From Verrucomicrobiota bacterium (lineage in GTDB: Bacteria > Verrucomicrobiota > Verrucomicrobiia > Verrucomicrobiales > DEV007), in contig DAOUQC010000028.1 of the NCBI GenBank assembly GCA_030625775.1, positions 1 to 52,381 of the forward strand: a DNA stretch of 52,381 bases, given 5' to 3'. Under the pieces are notes generated by a model that did not search any database, had not been told where the DNA came from, and worked only from the letters and a program-made list of their open reading frames with translations. Shown one piece after another: positions 34,864 to 42,449 of the stretch. The position numbers and the translations under genes are program-made. Position 1 is the stretch's first letter; every line of letters begins with the position of its first letter.

Positions 34864-37800
34864 ATGTTAGGAACGATTCTGGCAGTCATAATCGTGGTCT
34901 TCTTCGGCTTGACGTTCGCGGCGTGGCGGCGCTACCTCTGGGTGGCTGAGAAGGCTCGGCACCCGCAGGAGGACACCTGCCCATACAGCTTGACGGATAT
35001 TTTTGATGATGGTCACATCGTGAATGTTCCGCATCAGGAGGGAGTCCTATGGCTGACGGAGATCTTCAGCCGCTCCGCCAGACGGTTCCCGGACCATCCG
35101 GCCTTACAGATTCCGCACACCGGAGAGATGCTGACGTTCGCTGAACTCGACGCGCGAGCCGAAGACGTGGCAGCGGCTCTGTCTCCCTTTCTTACCGGCC
35201 CCGATCAAGTCGTGGCCGTGGCCATGACACAGGACAACTGGCAGATTGTAGCTGGTCACCTCGGTATTCTCAAGGCTGGCGGAGCCGTGATGTTCCTCGA
35301 TACCACCTTGCCCGAAGCCCTGATCACCCACATGCTAGAGGACGCGCAGCCAGTGGCCATCCTCACGCGCGGACAAGAAAACTTCCGTGAGTTGCCGACA
35401 CTCGATGTCCTGGCCATGCGCGAGACGAGATCGCAAAGCGTGCCGCCGTCATGGCTGGACGACCCCACACAACGCCTGGCGACCATTTTCTACACGAGCG
35501 GAACCACCGGGATGCCCAAGGGGGTGGAATGCGCACACGCGGGGTACGTGAATCTGGCGCTAAGTTACGCGGACTACTTCGATCTCACCCCGGGTATAGA
35601 CGCGACTTCGCTCACGTCGTCACTGGGATACGACGGAAGCATCTCCGAAATGTACAGCGCCTGGGTTGCAGGTTGCTCGGTAGTCTTGCTAACCAAGGAG
35701 CAGGTCCGGTCCGGTCCAGATCTTGTTTCTGTGCTCCGTGAAGCTGAGGTCACGGTTCTGTTTTGCCCGCCGGTTCTGCTGACCACACTCACACCGAAAC
35801 CCGAGCAGGATCTCCCTTACCCATTGTGCCGCTACGTCGTTCCGGCGGGCGAAGCCTTCCCTTCCTCGCTCGTGGAGCCGTGGACACGAGGTCGACGGCA
35901 GATCATCAATACCTACGGCCCGACGGAGGCGAGCACCGACACGAGCCGCCAAAGCTTGAGACCGGGGGAGCCCGTGACCATAGGCCCTCCGCTTGCCAAC
36001 GTCACCTACGTCATCCTTGAAGTCGGCGAGGTCGACCCGCTGCCCCACGGGGAGGTCGGAGAGCTCTGCATCGGGGGAGTTCACGTTGCGCGCGGCTACC
36101 GCAACTTGCCAGAGCAAAGCGCGGAGAAGTTCATCACGCACCCTCGGTTCGGGCGTCTCTACCGCACCGGCGACAAGTGCAGGATCGATGTCAGGACGCA
36201 GCGTGTGCACTTCCTCGGCCGAATCGACACTCAGCTCAAGGTGCGGGGGCATCGGGTCGAGACCCAGCCTGTTGAGGACATCCTCCAGACGCAGTTCCCT
36301 GTGATAGAGGCCGCTGTGCTGGATTACCAGAACGAGGAGTTGGTCGCCTTTGTCGTTGCGCCGTCAGTCGCCGAAAGTAAAATCCCGGTCGTCTCTCCGG
36401 CCCCGACGGAGTGGGCAGCCCTCGTCACGAGGAGTCTGAGTGAGCAGCTTCCGGCACCGTCAGTCCCGACGAGAATTTTTCTGGTCGATGCATTCGTTTT
36501 GAAGCCTGTGTCCGGGAAGATTGACCGGGAGCGCCTGCCCGTCCTTTCCCGCCTACTGTCGAACGAGGCGTCGGCAGCGGGGGGAGCAGGGGAGGGCTTT
36601 GGTGTCTTCGAGACCAGGACGCTGGACGAAGAGGCCAGCAACATGCAAGCGCCCAAAGCTGATTCAGTGGAAGCGCCGGGCGCAGCGGAAGTGCTGGAGA
36701 TCTGCGGGGAAGTGTTCGATCATGCGCTTGGATGGGATGATGTCTTTGCCGATCACGGAGGGCATTCGATCGTCATTGCCCGTTTGGCGTTCCGCTTGCG
36801 GGAGGCGGGATGGGTGGTCTCCGTTCCGGCTCTGCTGACCGACTGCAACACTGCGAGGAAAGTCGCCCACTGCTCACGGGAACAACCGCAGAGCTCTGGG
36901 GCCAGTACGTCCACCGTGCCATCTGACAGCAAGCGAGGTGAGTGCGCAGAGGTAGGCGCAGAGGTGATTTCCGTCGGCTACTTCACGATCTTACAGATCC
37001 TGTTTCTGCTGCTACTTTACTCCCCACACCTCGTGGGCTTCATCGGATTTGTCGCCTTCGCGGAGATTGGCGAGTTTTTCGTGACTGCTGACCTCGGGGA
37101 GTTCATCATCGTCGGTTTCTTGACCTACTTACTTGCTCTCACGCTGCCGCTTGCAAGCCTGATCTGGGTCAAACTGATCAAGCTCTGCTTGGGTGTTAAC
37201 TTCCGCAAAAACGGAATGAAGCCGGGCGTCTATCACAGGTGGAGCCGAATGCATTTGCGAATCTGGTGTATCGGGAGGATGCAACTCTCGGTCCTCCGAC
37301 CGCTGAACGCAATGTTCCGCAGTGCACCGTTCATGGTATGGGTGTTGCGTGGGCTCGGAGCGACCGTGGGTAAAAACGTTCACTGCGCGCACGCCGTGGA
37401 GTTCTCCGGGCCGCTGGGACTCCTCTCCGTTGAGGACGATGTCACCATCCAGACTGGAGCTTACCTGTCCATGTCGAGGTGGGTGGGGAGGGAGTTGCAT
37501 ATTGGTCCGGTTCATCTCGAGAGTGGCTGTAAGATCGGCATGCGGGCCGGCGTCGCCAACCATGTGACGGTGGGGCGGGGGAGCTGGATTACTCCACTAA
37601 CGCCCATACTTGATGACGTGGGTGCTGAGGAAATGTGGGAAGGTGCTCCCGCCCAGTTCGCAGGCCGTTGCATGGCGTTGAAGCGCCCGACAAAGCACTG
37701 TCGTAATGCATTGCCGGTCTGGTTTCTGGAGACTCTCGGAATCCTCCAGCAGATGTTCCTGGATTTCTGCCTCCTGGTTGCTCCCACGGCCTTGGTCGCC

Positions 37801-39219
37801 TGGTTCACCGTCCTCTTTCTCCCCGCCGGTGAGACGGTCGGCTCCAGTGATTACTTTCGGATCACACCGCTGCTAGAGATCGTCTGGCACATGGGCCTCT
37901 ACGCGTTCGTCACCACCTGGGTGACCATGGTTCTGGTGTCGGTTGTTGGCTGCCTTTTTCTTCGCTGCACGCCCGCCTCGCCGGGGCTGTATCCCACCCG
38001 CGGGCTTAGGGCGCATCTCATCCTTTACCGGGTGAAGATGATGGATCAGATTCAGCGCGTCTGGACCTGGAGTATTTTCGGACAGTATCTGCGTTCTCTT
38101 GCTGGTGTGCGCTTTACACACACCGGCGCGTCTGAGTGTGACGCCATGTTCAACCTCGTCCCGGAGCTCATCAAGGCCGACTCCCAAGTGTTCTGGTCTC
38201 ACGGGTGTTATACAAACATCCTCGACCAGGGGGCTGAGCACCTGACACTCCGACGGATCGAAATGCCAGCGAACTCTTTCTTAGGCAACAATTGCGTCGT
38301 GGAGCACGGGAACCTCGCATCCAACTTCCTCATCGGTGTCTCCACGCCCGCGAATGACATCCGGTTCAGGCGCCAGATGCGGTCACGGCTCGGCGAATCC
38401 ATCACAGTGGTTGGAAACCCTCCAGTGAAGTTCGGCAGTGCGGACTTCAAGGTGGAGAACGAAGCTCAAAGACCGCCGAGCCTGCCGATCTTCCTGGCAC
38501 GTGTTTTCCTTCATGACATCTTCAATGTTGGCATGGTGCCCATCGCCGAAGTGCTCGTCTACGCGATCCTCTATACGGTTTTACTGAGCCTTGGAGGGCA
38601 TGCGGTGGTGAGCGCATGCCTTGCACTGGTTCTCGCAGAATTTGCCTTGCTTGCTTTCTGTATCCTGCTCAAGCGACTCGTCGTCGGCAATCAATGGGGA
38701 AAGTCGCACTCGACTCCGTTCTGGTCCTTGAGACACTTCACCTACTTTTTCATGCAGGACTGCTTTTTTGCCTGGTGCGGGAGATCCATGAGAACCCTCG
38801 CTGGGACAGTGCTCGCTAATCGCACCCTGCGTTTGATGGGGTGTCGGATAGGGCGGCGGACCATCATCGCTGATCCGCTGCAGGCCTTTGACTGGAACGC
38901 AGTGAATTTAGGCGACGATTGCATCATTGACGGCATGCTGCAGCTCCACACTTTCGAAAACATGATGCTGAAGGTGAAGCGCACGGAGATCCGGGATGGC
39001 ACCTCGGTCAGCTTCGGTGCCACGGTCATGGGCGGCGCGGTCATTGAACGCGAGACGACGCTCCTCCCAATGAGCCTGGTCCTGAAGGAGATGCGACTGC
39101 CCACAGCCATATACGAAGGCAGCCCCACGGAGCCAAGCTGTGATCATCTTCATTGCAACCCCTCCAATCCCGGCTCCCACAAGCAGCCAAACGAAAGGGT
39201 TGAAAAACCAATTTCCTAG
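34864..39219 (+). CDS. Pls/PosA-type membrane non-ribosomal peptide synthetase
   Basis: The 1451-residue protein opens with one hydrophobic helix (residues 3-20). The adenylation domain shows FYTSGTTGMPKG (about 209-220), NTYGPTEAS (349-357), LYRTGDK (432-438) and the A10 Lys552 in SGKIDRE. A carrier domain follows, with Ser635 in DHGGHS. The rest is three units of two membrane helices plus a left-handed beta-helix-like soluble part: helices near 704-770, 960-1035 and 1220-1275. This is the layout of epsilon-poly-L-lysine synthetase (Pls, about 1319 residues). There the C-terminal part links and releases a homopolymer without a normal condensation or thioesterase domain. By hand alignment with GrsA the pocket reads D-G-S-F-V-A-T-T-D-K, which suits a basic amino acid. 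The gene has high GC and is the last of the operon. Confidence 0.92.
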   Translation: MLGTILAVIIVVFFGLTFAAWRRYLWVAEKARHPQEDTCPYSLTDIFDDGHIVNVPHQEGVLWLTEIFSRSARRFPDHPALQIPHTGEMLTFAELDARAEDVAAALSPFLTGPDQVVAVAMTQDNWQIVAGHLGILKAGGAVMFLDTTLPEALITHMLEDAQPVAILTRGQENFRELPTLDVLAMRETRSQSVPPSWLDDPTQRLATIFYTSGTTGMPKGVECAHAGYVNLALSYADYFDLTPGIDATSLTSSLGYDGSISEMYSAWVAGCSVVLLTKEQVRSGPDLVSVLREAEVTVLFCPPVLLTTLTPKPEQDLPYPLCRYVVPAGEAFPSSLVEPWTRGRRQIINTYGPTEASTDTSRQSLRPGEPVTIGPPLANVTYVILEVGEVDPLPHGEVGELCIGGVHVARGYRNLPEQSAEKFITHPRFGRLYRTGDKCRIDVRTQRVHFLGRIDTQLKVRGHRVETQPVEDILQTQFPVIEAAVLDYQNEELVAFVVAPSVAESKIPVVSPAPTEWAALVTRSLSEQLPAPSVPTRIFLVDAFVLKPVSGKIDRERLPVLSRLLSNEASAAGGAGEGFGVFETRTLDEEASNMQAPKADSVEAPGAAEVLEICGEVFDHALGWDDVFADHGGHSIVIARLAFRLREAGWVVSVPALLTDCNTARKVAHCSREQPQSSGASTSTVPSDSKRGECAEVGAEVISVGYFTILQILFLLLLYSPHLVGFIGFVAFAEIGEFFVTADLGEFIIVGFLTYLLALTLPLASLIWVKLIKLCLGVNFRKNGMKPGVYHRWSRMHLRIWCIGRMQLSVLRPLNAMFRSAPFMVWVLRGLGATVGKNVHCAHAVEFSGPLGLLSVEDDVTIQTGAYLSMSRWVGRELHIGPVHLESGCKIGMRAGVANHVTVGRGSWITPLTPILDDVGAEEMWEGAPAQFAGRCMALKRPTKHCRNALPVWFLETLGILQQMFLDFCLLVAPTALVAWFTVLFLPAGETVGSSDYFRITPLLEIVWHMGLYAFVTTWVTMVLVSVVGCLFLRCTPASPGLYPTRGLRAHLILYRVKMMDQIQRVWTWSIFGQYLRSLAGVRFTHTGASECDAMFNLVPELIKADSQVFWSHGCYTNILDQGAEHLTLRRIEMPANSFLGNNCVVEHGNLASNFLIGVSTPANDIRFRRQMRSRLGESITVVGNPPVKFGSADFKVENEAQRPPSLPIFLARVFLHDIFNVGMVPIAEVLVYAILYTVLLSLGGHAVVSACLALVLAEFALLAFCILLKRLVVGNQWGKSHSTPFWSLRHFTYFFMQDCFFAWCGRSMRTLAGTVLANRTLRLMGCRIGRRTIIADPLQAFDWNAVNLGDDCIIDGMLQLHTFENMMLKVKRTEIRDGTSVSFGATVMGGAVIERETTLLPMSLVLKEMRLPTAIYEGSPTEPSCDHLHCNPSNPGSHKQPNERVEKPIS

Positions 39220-39220
39220 C
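39175..39220. repeat. Right copy of an imperfect 46-base direct repeat
   Basis: This copy matches 30757-30802 at 35 of 46 positions and contains CCAAACGAAAGGGTTGAAAA. It overlaps the last codons and stop of the synthetase gene, so the C-terminal residues NERVEKPIS are encoded by the repeat. High GC ends here and more AT-rich DNA begins. Confidence 0.5.
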
Positions 39221-39300
39221 AGTAGTCAGTCGGAACCCCGGATCAACTTTTTAACTTGATGCAGGTGCCCATCCTGTAGTGGAAAGGGGATTGATATTAC

Positions 39301-39328
39301 TGTTCATTATCAATTGTTCCACTATAAT
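39301..39328 (+). promoter_or_regulatory. Candidate promoter of the phosphopantetheinyl transferase gene
   Basis: A perfect TATAAT lies at 39323-39328, 38 bases before the ATG at 39367. TGTTCA at 39301-39306 gives a weak -35 at a 16-base spacing, while the better TTGATA at 39291 is too far away (26 bases). The surrounding 100 bases are AT-rich, unlike the synthetase gene before them. Confidence 0.4.
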
Positions 39329-39366
39329 TGTCACTCAAATGAGGCTTCGTTTCCTCCGTTACGGTT

Positions 39367-40089
39367 ATGCTTCGTGAGAGCTTGAGTCAGAATAGTCTGG
39401 AGGTCTGGTACACCTCCTGCGCGGATATTGACGACGACACGTTTCATCGCGCCGAAACACAAACCCTTGCCCGCGAAGAGAGGGAGCGTATGTATCGCTA
39501 TCGTCAACCTTCTGATAGACGGCTTTACTTGACCTCCCGATTGCTTCTACGCTCGATGCTTGAAGTGTTTACCGGCGTGGCCGCTGAGGATTGGCGTTTT
39601 CGCTTTAATGAATACGGTAAACCTGAGCCTGAAGAAGGTTTCCCGCCTGTTCATTTCAATATCTCCCATTCAAAAGGTCTTGCCGTCTGTGCTATGCATC
39701 CTGGCATGGACGTTGGCGTCGATGTGGAACCTTTGGGCCGGCAGGTAGATTCAGGCACCGCATCCAGTGTTTTAATTGCAAGAGAGTGGGAGTCTTATTC
39801 GGAATCACCGCAAGCACAGAGATCTGAAATTTTCATCAAATACTGGGTTTTGAAAGAAGCTTATATCAAGGCAACGGGCAGGGGACTTTTCATGCCTCTC
39901 ACCGATTTTTCCTTTGAGTTTGACCAAGCGGGCAATCCTCAGCTCAGTTTGACTCATTCCGAAGGAGATCAGGTAAATGATTGGCTTTTCTTTGAATTCC
40001 AGCCTTCGCCGGACTATTCGGCGGCAGCGGCCATTCGAAAGCAGGCAAATGAGGAGATTGATTTGAATGTCAGGCAGTTCACTCCCTGA
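39367..40089 (+). CDS. Sfp-type 4'-phosphopantetheinyl transferase
   Basis: A 240-residue enzyme that transfers phosphopantetheine from coenzyme A to the serine of carrier proteins. It shows the Sfp-family motifs FNISHSKGLAVCA (P1b), VGVDVEPLGR (Mg-binding Asp and Glu) and FIKYWVLKEAYIKATGRGL. The most likely partner is Ser635 of the adjacent synthetase. GC content and third-base use look nearer to the flanking chromosome than to the synthetase, and the gene has its own candidate promoter. It may therefore have been resident before the biosynthetic genes arrived, or come from another source. Confidence 0.92.
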   Translation: MLRESLSQNSLEVWYTSCADIDDDTFHRAETQTLAREERERMYRYRQPSDRRLYLTSRLLLRSMLEVFTGVAAEDWRFRFNEYGKPEPEEGFPPVHFNISHSKGLAVCAMHPGMDVGVDVEPLGRQVDSGTASSVLIAREWESYSESPQAQRSEIFIKYWVLKEAYIKATGRGLFMPLTDFSFEFDQAGNPQLSLTHSEGDQVNDWLFFEFQPSPDYSAAAAIRKQANEEIDLNVRQFTP

Positions 40090-40145
40090 TGTGTATTAGG
40101 CACGGTTCATAAGGCCCTATGTGGAATGGTGCTAGTTTAAGCGGT

Positions 40146-40417
40146 TTTCGACCACAAACAAGAATAGTGGCAGGGATTACTGGGGGCGTATTGCCCCATT
40201 GATGATTTACGGAGGAGGTTTGAATATGGGGCAGGTGATTGGCGAATCGACTGCCAATGGAGGGGAGCCGGCAAGCAGTCCGGTAACGATGCAAAACTTG
40301 ATTGCGATAATTATGCATTCACTGCTCGATATCGGCCTGGTGCGTTTGGTGGATGGTTTGTCACAGGATTTGTTGAACGCAGTGACAGGCTATTCTCCAA
40401 TCAGGGGCTTGGTGTAG
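40146..40417 (+). pseudogene. C-terminal fragment of a second DUF1501 gene
   Basis: Only the last 88 or so codons remain, from CACAAACAAGAATAGTGG to the TAG at 40415-40417, encoding IAPLMIYGGGLNMG, NGGEPASSPVTMQNLIAI and SPIRGLV. Over 264 bases it differs from 28180-28443 at about 29 positions, so it is about 89% identical by my count, and most changes are at third codon positions. It therefore descends from a paralogue that was under selection, not from a fresh duplication. The sequence upstream (40090-40145) is unrelated to DUF1501. Confidence 0.85.
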
Positions 40418-40468
40418 GAAACACACTGCTTTTTAAATGTCCACTGTCAGAGGCAAAAACATCACTTC

Positions 40469-42169
40469 CTAGCTGAATCTCCGGGAAGGTTTTTTCTCAG
40501 TGAAAAATGATTCCATGCGGGTGCGCATTTCGCTGTAGTAGGCTTGTGCCATCTCCTCGAGCATGGCAATGCGTTCAGGTGAGCGACCTTGTGCACGTTC
40601 CTGGGCGATTCGTTCCTCGAAGGACTGTTCGAGTTCCATCAGCTGTTCAAGGAATTCCTTGGCGGCACGGGAGCGGTCAACGCCTTCCACCAAGGCACTC
40701 TCCAGCGGTTTGTTCCGGGTGAGATGCAACATTCGTCCATCTGCCAGTTCATCCATGTAGCGATGGTAGCTCTTGAGGAAAGTCTGGCGTTCTTTTTCGA
40801 AACGAACTTCCTCGCAATCCACCAGTGTGTCGTAAGGGCCCGGCTTGGAGAAAAATTTAACAATCAAGGGGATGGTATCGATGAGCATGAAAAGCAGTGC
40901 GAGAATCACATAAGCCGTCAGTGCAAACCGGCCACCTTTTTCTCCGGCGTTGAACAAGTCGTGCAGAGCCAGTGTCTGGGTAAGTAGATCACGACGAGGT
41001 TCTTCTTTAATGGAGGCAACGCGTTCCTGTTCGTCAACTCCAAGGGCGACAATGTCTGCCTGGAATCGTTTGAGTTCCTCCAGGCGGGAATCGATCTGGG
41101 TGGCAATGGTCGCACGAATAGCGTTTTGTTGTCCGACAAACTGGCCTGCCTGCTCTTGCTGCACATCGCGTTTCAGGCCGGCGATGCGGTCGGCTTCGGC
41201 TTTGCTGGCCAGGTTTCGTTCAGCAGCAATGCCGACGTATTCCGCCTTTAATGCCAACTCGGTTGCAACGACAGTTGATTTCAGGCTGCTTTGCTGTTGC
41301 GTCAAGCTGTCTACAACCGATCCCAGGCGTTTGGCTTCTGTCCGTCTCCACGCCAGTTGGTCGTCGCGAATGCTTTTTGCCCTCGGGCCAAGTCCGACGA
41401 TGCCGCTGCGTTGACCGTTGACTTCCCGTTCAAATTCACGTTGCCAATGATCGAGCTCACTTTGCATGGTCTTGTAGGTCGCCGCTCCCTTGGTCATTTC
41501 GAGATTGAGTTTGGCCAGCTTGGTTTTGAGTGGCCCGGTTTCTTCCAGAATCCTCTGATCGAGTTCTTTCTGGGTTGCGGCATCAAGCTCGCTGGTGGCA
41601 TCTTTGGCATCACTTACCTTGTTGGCGACAAGGAACTCGGCGTTGAAGGTTTCATCCCATTTGCCTCGATGGCCGGCGATGTTTTCTTCGAGCGCAACGA
41701 CTTTTGCCTCGATTTTTGTTTTTTCGGCGGAGGCATCCTGGCGGACTGCGGCGATGTCGGCTTCGCGCTCTTTTTCGATCACCGAACTGATGGTGTCTTT
41801 GAATAAGAGTAAGGTCAGTGGGTGGGAAATAGTCAGGCCCATCAATACGGCGACGACAAAACGTAACATGAATTGGTTGAACTTCCGGTGCAGCGGTTGA
41901 TAGGAGCGATAGGTGGAGAGCAGGGCACGGTCTATAGTCAGGATGATGAATCCCCAGACAAGGGAAACGGGAACGATGATGCGCCAGTTGTCGGTGATGG
42001 TTGAGAGAGCGTAGGCACAGGCAATAAAGGCAAATACGGTGGGCACCAGCACGGTGGCTCCGAAGGCAACATATTTTCGCTGTTCCCAGTCGGGGCAGTT
42101 TTCCAGGCTTTCGCTTCCGGCCCCTGAGAGCCAGAAAAAGAGATGTTTGGATTCTGGATCAGATTTCAT
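40469..42169 (-). CDS. DUF4407 family membrane protein with long coiled coil
   Basis: The 566-residue protein has three to four N-terminal membrane helices (ATVLVPTVFAFIACAYAL, IIVPVSLVWGFIILTID, FVVAVLMGLTISHPLTLLLF). A long charged, predicted coiled-coil stretch follows (about residues 125-375). One or two further helices near residue 390-420 (RFALTAYVILALLFMLIDTI) precede a charged C-terminus. This fits DUF4407 (PF14362), whose role is not known. The early WLSGAGSESLENCP and IDRALLSTYR are family-like. It has its own ATG at 42169 and is separated from its neighbours on both sides. Confidence 0.85.
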   Translation of the reverse strand: MKSDPESKHLFFWLSGAGSESLENCPDWEQRKYVAFGATVLVPTVFAFIACAYALSTITDNWRIIVPVSLVWGFIILTIDRALLSTYRSYQPLHRKFNQFMLRFVVAVLMGLTISHPLTLLLFKDTISSVIEKEREADIAAVRQDASAEKTKIEAKVVALEENIAGHRGKWDETFNAEFLVANKVSDAKDATSELDAATQKELDQRILEETGPLKTKLAKLNLEMTKGAATYKTMQSELDHWQREFEREVNGQRSGIVGLGPRAKSIRDDQLAWRRTEAKRLGSVVDSLTQQQSSLKSTVVATELALKAEYVGIAAERNLASKAEADRIAGLKRDVQQEQAGQFVGQQNAIRATIATQIDSRLEELKRFQADIVALGVDEQERVASIKEEPRRDLLTQTLALHDLFNAGEKGGRFALTAYVILALLFMLIDTIPLIVKFFSKPGPYDTLVDCEEVRFEKERQTFLKSYHRYMDELADGRMLHLTRNKPLESALVEGVDRSRAAKEFLEQLMELEQSFEERIAQERAQGRSPERIAMLEEMAQAYYSEMRTRMESFFTEKKPSRRFS

Positions 42170-42395
42170 GATTCTTTAAAGGTAATTGAGTCGAAGAAAG
42201 TTATGCATGTTTATGACCACGCTTGATGGTTATTGTTTAAAAATACTTAAATATTTTTCAATCCCTATTTTTCAAATCGCGTTTCCTGTTGACGGCAGGA
42301 AGTCTGGAGGGTCTTTCGCAGACTGTACCCGGGTACGAATTCATGCATCTCTCAAAAGATAGAAATGCAACAGCCGTGTAAAGGGGATAGCTAGA

Positions 42396-42428
42396 GGGCA
42401 GGTTCTCACCCATGAGACGGGGTAGCCC
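42396..42428. other. Two-part stem-loop in the spacer downstream of topB
   Basis: In the 280-base spacer between topB and the DUF4407 gene, GGGC (42396-42399) can pair with GCCC (42425-42428), and TCTCA (42404-42408) with TGAGA (42413-42417), around a four-base loop. It begins about 22 bases past the topB stop and may act in termination or RNA stability, but there is no T-tract. A perfect 12-base palindrome, GTACCCGGGTAC, lies nearby at 42325-42336. Nothing else in this spacer looks like a gene. Confidence 0.3.
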
Positions 42429-42449
42429 AGTCTGAGTGTGCGTTAGCGT

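Noticed and set aside
42325-42336. Perfect palindrome GTACCCGGGTAC as an operator
   Set aside because: A single 12-base palindrome in a spacer with no adjacent regulator gene or promoter match is not enough to claim a binding site.
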